64,000 bases of DNA from contig MEOH01000018.1 in assembly GCA_001769535.1 (NCBI GenBank), positions 124,001 through 188,000 of the forward strand, in the 5' to 3' direction. Positions 58,777-64,000 of the stretch are shown one piece after another (the first letter of the stretch is position 1; each line of letters starts with the position of its first letter). Made by a program: the position numbers and the translations under genes. The notes beneath the pieces were generated by a model. The model was not told where the DNA came from. It was given only the letters and a program-made list of their open reading frames with translations, and did no database searches. The stretch comes from Bacteroidetes bacterium GWF2_38_335. GTDB lineage: Bacteria; Bacteroidota; Bacteroidia; Bacteroidales; GWF2-38-335.

Positions 58777-59331
58777 CTAAGCCCCGTCAAAAAGCTCGTT
58801 AAATTCACGGTCGTTTTTCAGACTTATCAGCAGCTTGCGAATAGCTTCATGCTTCTTTTTTCTTAGATTGGAAAGAGATAATCCGGTTATTTTTTCCATT
58901 TCCTGATAGCTTTTTCCCTCAATGTACAGGTTTAAAATTCTTCTGTGATCAGGGTCAATTTTTTTGAAATGTCTGGTAAGTAAAACATGAATTTTCTCTT
59001 CGATTTCAGGAGGTGTTTCAGGCAGGTTCTCGGGTATATTTTCGTTTAGCGGTTTTTCTTTTCTGTGTTTTATCTCGTTGCTCCATATTGCTTTACAAAT
59101 ATTGAAAAAGGCCATTCTCATATTTTTTGACAAATCCATTTCTTCATTTCTTACTTTATTGTAAAAAACAATGATGCTCTCCTGAAAAACGTCCATGGCA
59201 TCATCTGCCGAACCTGAATTACTCATTACATATTTTCTTATTCCCGGGAAGAATTTTTTGTAAATAAACAAAATGATTTCATTATCTCTGATAAGCAATC
59301 CTTCTATTATTTCTTTATCGGAATAATCCAT
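58777..59331 (-). CDS. ECF-type RNA polymerase sigma-70 factor
   Basis: The 184-residue protein has region 2 (ILFIYKKFFPGIRKYVMSNSGSADDAMDVFQESIIVFYNKV) and region 4 (HRRILNLYIEGKSYQEMEKITGLSLSNLRKKKHEAIRKL), with the linker of an ECF sigma factor. Many Bacteroidota ECFs sit beside a FecR anti-sigma and SusCD genes, but none is present here. The control partner is therefore unknown; the HATPase_c_2 protein near 33 kb is a remote candidate only. No adjacent gene is close enough for an operon: the upstream neighbour begins beyond 59.5 kb. Confidence 0.88.
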   Translation of the reverse strand: MDYSDKEIIEGLLIRDNEIILFIYKKFFPGIRKYVMSNSGSADDAMDVFQESIIVFYNKVRNEEMDLSKNMRMAFFNICKAIWSNEIKHRKEKPLNENIPENLPETPPEIEEKIHVLLTRHFKKIDPDHRRILNLYIEGKSYQEMEKITGLSLSNLRKKKHEAIRKLLISLKNDREFNELFDGA

Positions 59332-59518
59332 AGCTTTTGATTTTACTGATCATTATTATCTTTTATGTTCAGTGTACAAAAGTGATTATTTTTTTGAAAA
59401 TAAAAAAAGGATTGTTAAATAATTTTCTTGTTATTTATTATTAGTATTGAAAAAATTACCAGCAAACTTATAACTAAATGTAAATTTGTAAAGTAACATC
59501 AAACCTGATGAGCAAGAC

Positions 59519-60025
59519 CTATTTACCAAACCCCGCAACAATTTTCTCCGCCTCTTCCTGTCGCTGCGTGCCGATCAGTACCTTGTCACCGTTTTTCAGC
59601 TCCAGTTGTATCCCAAATTTTCCCGATACATTAAATGCCCGTCCGGCGCCCCTGCTCATCACACCCCTGATGCCCCAGCCGCCGAATTCCTTTACCGGAC
59701 TGTATTTCCTTACATAACACTTTTCAATATCGTTCCAGCCATAGGTCCTTTCATGACGCAACAACGGAGGAAATTTTATGTGCACCCCCTCCTTGTCTAT
59801 GCGCGTGTGCAACCGCAACGACAAAAACAGCCACAGCAGCAACAACGGAATAACCTCAATGATAAACAGCATATAATCGGGCCCCGGATTGTTTCCAAAT
59901 GGCTTTTTTAAAATTACCTGCTGCACAATGGCATACAAAGTCAATAGATTAATCAAAATAACCACCGCCCAGATCCATAACTGACGCGGTCTTTGTTTTT
60001 CGGTAAAAATTGTTTCCATATCCAT
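59519..60025 (-). CDS. Membrane protein with bacterial PH-like domain
   Basis: I chose the ATG at 60025, giving 168 residues; the longer frame uses a TTG that lies inside a -7 box (TAAGTTTG, 60035-60042). Two hydrophobic helices (LWIWAVVILINLLTLYAIVQ and YMLFIIEVIPLLLLWLFLSL) come first. A beta-rich C-terminal part follows (RIDKEGVHIKFPPLLRHERTYGWNDIEKCYV ... FGIQLELKNGDKVLIGTQR), typical of PH-like domains attached to such helices. Function is unknown. It is an isolated gene between the ECF sigma factor and the AhpD-like gene. Confidence 0.75.
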   Translation of the reverse strand: MDMETIFTEKQRPRQLWIWAVVILINLLTLYAIVQQVILKKPFGNNPGPDYMLFIIEVIPLLLLWLFLSLRLHTRIDKEGVHIKFPPLLRHERTYGWNDIEKCYVRKYSPVKEFGGWGIRGVMSRGAGRAFNVSGKFGIQLELKNGDKVLIGTQRQEEAEKIVAGFGK

Positions 60026-60093
60026 AGTTTTTTTCAAACTTACATAAAAAATATCTTTCTACTCATCAAACCACCTTTTATATGTTGCGGTGC

Positions 60094-60328
60094 GCTGCAC
60101 CTTGGTTTGTTATTGGTTTTATTTTTTTTATTAAGATTGTGGTGCTCTGCACCTCAGTACAGCCCACAAAACCATCAAACAAAAATTCCACCACCCATCA
60201 CCTATAACTCATAACTCATAACTGTTTGAAAAGCCTGTCTACCCTCCCCCAACCCCTCCAGGGAGGGGAGATGTTTCGTCCTCAATTGTGTACATCATAC
60301 ATCACCCATCACCTATAACTCATAACCC
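60094..60328. repeat. Intergenic repeat-rich stretch with three hairpin or word types
   Basis: GGTGC/GCACC hairpins occur twice (about 60090-60102 and 60141-60154). CATAACTC-type words lie at about 60184-60225 and again at 60297-60326. A CCCCTCC/GGAGGGG hairpin (60253-60268) is the second copy of the one near 45.36 kb. No coding sequence is evident. Confidence 0.6.
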
Positions 60329-60664
60329 CTAAAGCGCCTCCCAATACTCCACCGCCCTCCGCGTATGCGGAATAACAATAGTGCCCCCCACCAGGTTGGC
60401 AACCGAGAAAATCTCGAAAAGCTCTTCAGTGGTTACCCCAAGTTCATGGCATTTTTCCAGATGGTACTTAATGCAATCGTCGCACCTCAAAACCATCGAG
60501 CTCACAAGCCCCAGCATTTCCTTGGTCTTTGCAGGCAGCGCGCCGTCCATATACGTCAGCGTATCAACTGAGTAAATCCGCTTCATCACTTTATTGTCAG
60601 AAGCCAGAATTTTATCGTTCATCTTTTTCCTGTATTCCCGAAAATCTTTTACCCGTTTATCCAT
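60329..60664 (-). CDS. AhpD-like carboxymuconolactone decarboxylase family protein
   Basis: The 111-residue protein has the CxxC motif RCDDCIKYHLEKCHELG, including the downstream His, and GVTTEELFEIFSVANLVGGTIVIPHTRRA, the standard helical AhpD/CMD fold. The CxxC-H arrangement suggests peroxidase or disulfide-exchange activity, not lactone decarboxylation. It sits 74 nt after miaB and may be read from its own promoter, although no clear -7 box is seen. Partner and substrate are unknown. Confidence 0.9.
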   Translation of the reverse strand: MDKRVKDFREYRKKMNDKILASDNKVMKRIYSVDTLTYMDGALPAKTKEMLGLVSSMVLRCDDCIKYHLEKCHELGVTTEELFEIFSVANLVGGTIVIPHTRRAVEYWEAL

Positions 60665-60738
60665 TGTCTATCTTTTTTAATTACGCTGTTTCAAGTTTGT
60701 AACTTGGAACATTAGTTTGTACCTGAAACATTAGTAAT

Positions 60739-62079
60739 TTACAGCTTTATCGCAACCCCAATCAAAGTAGCCGAAGTACACCGTTCAATCCGCACCATCA
60801 CATAATCACCGATCTTATAATTTTCTGCCGGAAAAACCACCACCTTGTTTTGTGAAGTCCGTCCCGACAAATCCTTTTTCGATTTCTTTGAAAACCCCTC
60901 CACAAGCACCTCATAAGTCTTTCCCAGATCCTTTTCCTTGCTCTCCTCCGACAGCTTGTTCTGCAAGGCAATAACCTCATTCAGTCGGCGCACCTTAACT
61001 TTCTCCGGAACATCATCCTTCATTTTTCGGGCGGCGTAGGTATTCGGACGTTCCGAATATTTAAACATAAAAGCAAAATCGTATCCCACCTCCATCATCA
61101 GCGACATCGTTTCCTGCTGGTCCTCTTCCGTTTCGCCGCAAAAACCGACCATGATATCAGTCGAAACAGAGCATTCCGGAACAATCGTTTTAATAGCATT
61201 GATTCTGTTCATATACCACTCCCGGCTATAGCCGCGGTTCATGATACCGAGCAAACGGGTCGACCCCGATTGTACCGGCAGATGAATGCTTTTACAGATA
61301 TTAGGATATTTTGCCATCATATAAAGCACCTCATCGCTCATATCTTTAGGATGAGATGTGGCAAAACGCACGCGCAAAGCCGGACTTACAAGAGCCACTT
61401 TTTCAAGCAGCAGGGGAAAGTTCACGATTTCCCCATCCGTCCATTTATAACTATCCACATTTTGTCCCAACAAAGTAATTTCCCTGAACCCGTTATCAAC
61501 AAGTTTTTTTGCTTCCTCAACAATGGTCTGGGGATTACGGCTGCGCTCAGCACCGCGGGTGTACGGAACAATGCAATAGGCACACATGTTTTCACATCCG
61601 CGCATGATCGAAATAAATGCTGAAATTTTGTTGCCGTCGGTGCGCACCGGCGAAATATCGGCATAAGTTTCCTCCCTCGAAAGCAGCGTGTTTATGGCCT
61701 TTTGTCCGCTTCCCGCAACCTTCACCAGACGCGGCAGGTCGCGGTAGGCATCCGGACCAACAACAATGTCGACCATTTTCTCCTCCTCGACCAATTTTTC
61801 CTTTAACCGTTCAGCCATGCAGCCGATCACACCAATGAGCAATCCCGGTCTTTTCTTTTTAACCTGATTAAACAGATTAAGCCGTCCGCGCACCCTCATC
61901 TCCGCATTTTCGCGGACCGAGCAGGTATTTACCAAAATCAGGTCCGCCTCCTCCATCATTTCAGTTTTGTCGTATCCCGCTTCGCTGAGAATTTTAACCA
62001 CCACTTCGCTGTCGGCAACGTTCATCTGACATCCGTAGGTTTCAATATAGAGTTTATGTTTGCTGTCTTCCATTTTCAA
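60739..62079 (-). CDS. miaB: tRNA-2-methylthio-N6-dimethylallyladenosine synthase
   Basis: A complete 446-residue MiaB. The N-terminal domain starts YIETYGCQMNVADSEVV with its first cluster Cys, and later LVNTCSVRENAE and GCMAERLKE. The radical SAM motif is RGCENMCAYCIVPYTRG. TRAM follows at the C-terminus. It adds a methylthio group to i6A37 of tRNA. Together with mtaB in this window it covers both classes of ms2 modification at position 37. A -7 box lies 11-18 nt upstream of the ATG. Confidence 0.97.
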   Translation of the reverse strand: MKMEDSKHKLYIETYGCQMNVADSEVVVKILSEAGYDKTEMMEEADLILVNTCSVRENAEMRVRGRLNLFNQVKKKRPGLLIGVIGCMAERLKEKLVEEEKMVDIVVGPDAYRDLPRLVKVAGSGQKAINTLLSREETYADISPVRTDGNKISAFISIMRGCENMCAYCIVPYTRGAERSRNPQTIVEEAKKLVDNGFREITLLGQNVDSYKWTDGEIVNFPLLLEKVALVSPALRVRFATSHPKDMSDEVLYMMAKYPNICKSIHLPVQSGSTRLLGIMNRGYSREWYMNRINAIKTIVPECSVSTDIMVGFCGETEEDQQETMSLMMEVGYDFAFMFKYSERPNTYAARKMKDDVPEKVKVRRLNEVIALQNKLSEESKEKDLGKTYEVLVEGFSKKSKKDLSGRTSQNKVVVFPAENYKIGDYVMVRIERCTSATLIGVAIKL

Positions 62080-62089
62080 AAATAAAACA

Positions 62090-62097
62090 CAAAGGTA
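62090..62097 (-). promoter_or_regulatory. -7 box TACCTTTG of miaB
   Basis: An exact TAnnTTTG match on the minus strand, 10 nt before the ATG at 62079. The terminal inverted repeat of a MITE-like element begins 14 nt further upstream, where a -33 element would be expected. Confidence 0.55.
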
Positions 62098-62111
62098 GGG
62101 TAAAGTTCTTA

Positions 62112-62537
62112 TTTTTCATAACCCCGGCTTTCAGGCCATTGTCGTCAGGTTTATATTTGCAACAAACATATATATAGTTTATTACGACAATATTTTTTTG
62201 ACAAATTGTAAAGTAACCCCTCAAAAACACAAAGCCAATCTTAAGTCAAAATGCGAATCCCAAGATCGCTGAGTGCGTTGGCTTGTCCACGTGTGGTGCG
62301 ATCCCGATAGCTATCGGGAACGGGTAATCCTTGTCCGCTAGCTAGCGGATCATGGCCTGTGCGAAGGATTAGCCCGGGTTTTTCACACGTGGTGACTTTT
62401 TTTGTTTCTTTTTTGTGTGGCAGACAAAAAAGAAAAGCCCGTCCGGCTTGAGGATAAAATATAAATAAACAAATGATCTTGTTGTGCTTACAAATATTAG
62501 CTTGACGGCAATGGCCTTCAGACCGGGGTTATAAAAA
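62112..62537. mobile_element. MITE-like element with long terminal inverted repeats
   Basis: The left end (62112-62149) and right end (62501-62537) are near-complementary over about 37 bp; the outer ATAACCCCGG and the inner GGCCATTG are shared exactly. Inside are nested palindromes: CCACGTGTG (62287-62295) and CACACGTGG (62384-62392), TCCCGATAGCTATCGGGA (62302-62319), TCCGCTAGCTAGCGGA (62334-62349) and a 12-bp hairpin (62405-62435). There is no transposase gene, so movement would need an enzyme in trans. Part of the right end recurs at 36.52-36.62 kb in opposite orientation. Confidence 0.75.
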
Positions 62538-62600
62538 ACAACCCCGTTGAATAGTTTTCTGAAATATTATTCTGACATTTGTATTCAAGAAATAACTCGT

Positions 62601-63179
62601 ATGAAATATATAACACTATTATTGATTCTGTTTGCTATGACCGGCTGCGAAAAAGAACGCACCGCTTCCGAAAAGGCTGAACTGATTTTTGCAGTGTACA
62701 TGAGCGATGAACAATCGGCCGAAATTGCCGAAGGCATTGACTTTTTTGAGGACCTTCTCATGAAGTATTACAACGTGGATATAAACAATATTAATTATGC
62801 CTACGATTATTTTTTGAACGATCTTTCTTCAACAACATCCCACGACATGTTTCAGAATCCGGCTGTTAAGAAAAAAATCGAAGAGTTCAGAAAATCCGGT
62901 CTCCTCGACAGCTTATATATTATCACAACCGTAGCAGGTACCCGGTTTTATAATATAAATACAACAGGATTGTTTTATAAGAGCCTGAAAAAGCAGATAA
63001 AAATTTCAACCCGCATGAAGGAATATATCGAAGGAATGAAAAAATTTCCCGAAACAAAACTGACCACCTGTGCCGAAACCCTTGCCTCAACCCTGATTAA
63101 AAAAGAATATTCCAATCCCGTTGTCAAAGCATTGGTCACTTTTGATATATTTTTCAGGATCGCACTAACTTTTGAGTAA
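62601..63179 (+). CDS. Lipoprotein of unknown function
   Basis: From the ATG at 62601 the 192-residue protein has a lipoprotein signal (MKYITLLLILFAMTGC, lipidated Cys 16). A longer frame would begin in the repeat element. The mature part is mostly helical, with EQSAEIAEGIDFFEDLLMKYYNVD and KKKIEEFRKSGLLDSL as visible helices. I cannot name a family. It is followed by yebC after 64 nt. Its upstream region is the MITE-like element, so its promoter may derive from that element. Confidence 0.7.
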   Translation: MKYITLLLILFAMTGCEKERTASEKAELIFAVYMSDEQSAEIAEGIDFFEDLLMKYYNVDINNINYAYDYFLNDLSSTTSHDMFQNPAVKKKIEEFRKSGLLDSLYIITTVAGTRFYNINTTGLFYKSLKKQIKISTRMKEYIEGMKKFPETKLTTCAETLASTLIKKEYSNPVVKALVTFDIFFRIALTFE

Positions 63180-63243
63180 TTTATTACATAGTTTTTATCA
63201 TTTTTCCTATTTTTACATTGTTCATTTAAAAAAAGCAATACCT

Positions 63244-63987
63244 ATGTCAGGACATAGTAAATGGTCAACCATAAAAAGAAAAAAAGGCGCCCTTGACGCC
63301 AAAAGAGGGCAGATTTTTACACGCGTTGTTAAAGAAATACAGCTTGCTGTAAAGGAAGGTGGCCCCGATTTCGAATCCAATCCAAAGCTTCGTATTGCCA
63401 TTCAAAATGCCAAATCGGCTAACATGCCCAAGGATAATATTGAGCGGGCCATCAGCAAAGCCAGCAATGAAGGGGCAAATATTGTCGAGGTTACTTTTGA
63501 GGGCTATGGAAATTACGGGATTGCCATTTTTATTGAATGTTTAACAGATAACAACCTCCGCACAGTCAGCGCCGTCAGGTCCGTTTTTAACAAACGCGGA
63601 GGTACCATGGGCACAAACGGTTCACTGAGCTTTCTGTTTGAAAGAAAAGGGGTGTTTACCATCAACAAAACCGGATTGATCCGTGAGGACCTCGAACTGG
63701 AACTGATTGATGCCGGACTGGATGAGCTGGATGAAGACGATGTAAATTTTATCATCTACACAAAACTTGAGGATTTCGGCAGCATGCAGAAAAAACTCGA
63801 TGAGATGAAAATCAACATCGAAAACGCCGTGCTGCAAAGAATACCCAACGACACCAAAGTGATTGATGTGTCATCAGCAAAAAAAATTCTGCAGCACATC
63901 GAGGAATTCGAAGACCTTGATGATGTGCAAAATGTTTACCACAATCTGGAAATGACTCCGGAACTGGAAAAGGCCCTGAACGAATAA
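63244..63987 (+). CDS. yebC: YebC/PmpR family transcriptional or translational regulator
   Basis: The true start is the ATG at 63244 (MSGHSKWSTIKRKKGALDAKRG), which gives 247 residues, the family's usual size. It has FTRVVKEIQLAVKEGGPDFESNPKLR, IERAISKASNEGANIVEVTFEGYG and IECLTDNNLRTVSAVRSVFNKRGGTMGTNGSL, all diagnostic. YebC proteins have been described as transcription regulators and, more recently, as factors that help ribosomes at proline stretches. The gene ends 13 nt before the window edge and is complete. Confidence 0.96.
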   Translation: MSGHSKWSTIKRKKGALDAKRGQIFTRVVKEIQLAVKEGGPDFESNPKLRIAIQNAKSANMPKDNIERAISKASNEGANIVEVTFEGYGNYGIAIFIECLTDNNLRTVSAVRSVFNKRGGTMGTNGSLSFLFERKGVFTINKTGLIREDLELELIDAGLDELDEDDVNFIIYTKLEDFGSMQKKLDEMKINIENAVLQRIPNDTKVIDVSSAKKILQHIEEFEDLDDVQNVYHNLEMTPELEKALNE

Positions 63988-64000
63988 AAATAAACCACCA

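Noticed and set aside
1-64000. tRNA or rRNA genes
   Set aside because: Reading the gaps by eye gave no cloverleaf with a GTTC-type T-loop and CCA-adjacent acceptor stem, nor any rRNA-like sequence; a tRNAscan run would settle this.

Overview
The window looks like a chromosomal segment of a Bacteroidota bacterium, probably near Bacteroidales/Marinilabiliales; this placement is inferred from gene content, not computed. Supporting signs are type IX secretion (T9SS) C-terminal sorting domains on three secreted peptidases (M6, M1, C10), Bacteroidota-typical families (DUF4175, DUF4271, DUF6922, YwqK/MORN, TANFOR-like), -7 boxes of the form TAnnTTTG before many genes, little Shine-Dalgarno sequence, and intergenic DNA full of hairpin repeats. 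I found no rRNA, tRNA or CRISPR array.

Layout. 0-8.6 kb: end of a surface-polysaccharide region (deacetylase-like protein, WecG/TagA transferase, GT4 glycosyltransferase, NTP_transf_5 protein), interrupted by a large M6 metalloprotease and a repeat array that surrounds a GIY-YIG gene. 8.6-12.2 kb: an accessory tract of palindromic repeats holding a DUF6922/AbiEii toxin-antitoxin pair and an orphan lasso-peptide B2-like protease. 12.2-21.6 kb: a four-gene minus-strand operon for a cell-surface apparatus (HEAT-like protein, predicted beta-barrel, a 1670-residue TANFOR-like protein, an FN3 protein). 21.7-22.5 kb: a REP-associated Y1 transposase (RAYT) preceded by two inverted composite hairpin elements.

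22.6-38.6 kb is mostly core genome on the minus strand: serine hydrolase, hemD, DUF4271, uvrC, apt, ade, mnmG, ybeY, an anti-sigma-type ATPase, DUF4175, a lipoprotein and ruvB. 38.7-47.3 kb holds a YwqK repeat protein with a small partner, a TacAT-type toxin-antitoxin pair with a clear operator, nadA, rpiB, mtaB, phoH and a flavin-binding-fold protein. 47.3-52.7 kb holds an M1 peptidase, ribE, an amino-acid permease and a lipoprotein.

52.8-56.8 kb is a signalling cluster: CheR, a degenerate CheR paralogue, a receiver-less CheB, then SiaB- and SiaC-type switch proteins. A three-copy tandem repeat of about 266 bp divides it in two. 56.9-64 kb holds a C10 peptidase, an ECF sigma factor, a PH-like membrane protein, an AhpD-like protein, miaB, a MITE-like element with long terminal inverted repeats, a lipoprotein and yebC.

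The most notable signals are the CheR/CheR*/CheB/SiaB/SiaC cluster, the TANFOR surface operon, the hairpin families whose loops stay constant while their stems covary (linked to the RAYT), and the B2/NTP_transf_5 pair that may be the remains of a RiPP locus.
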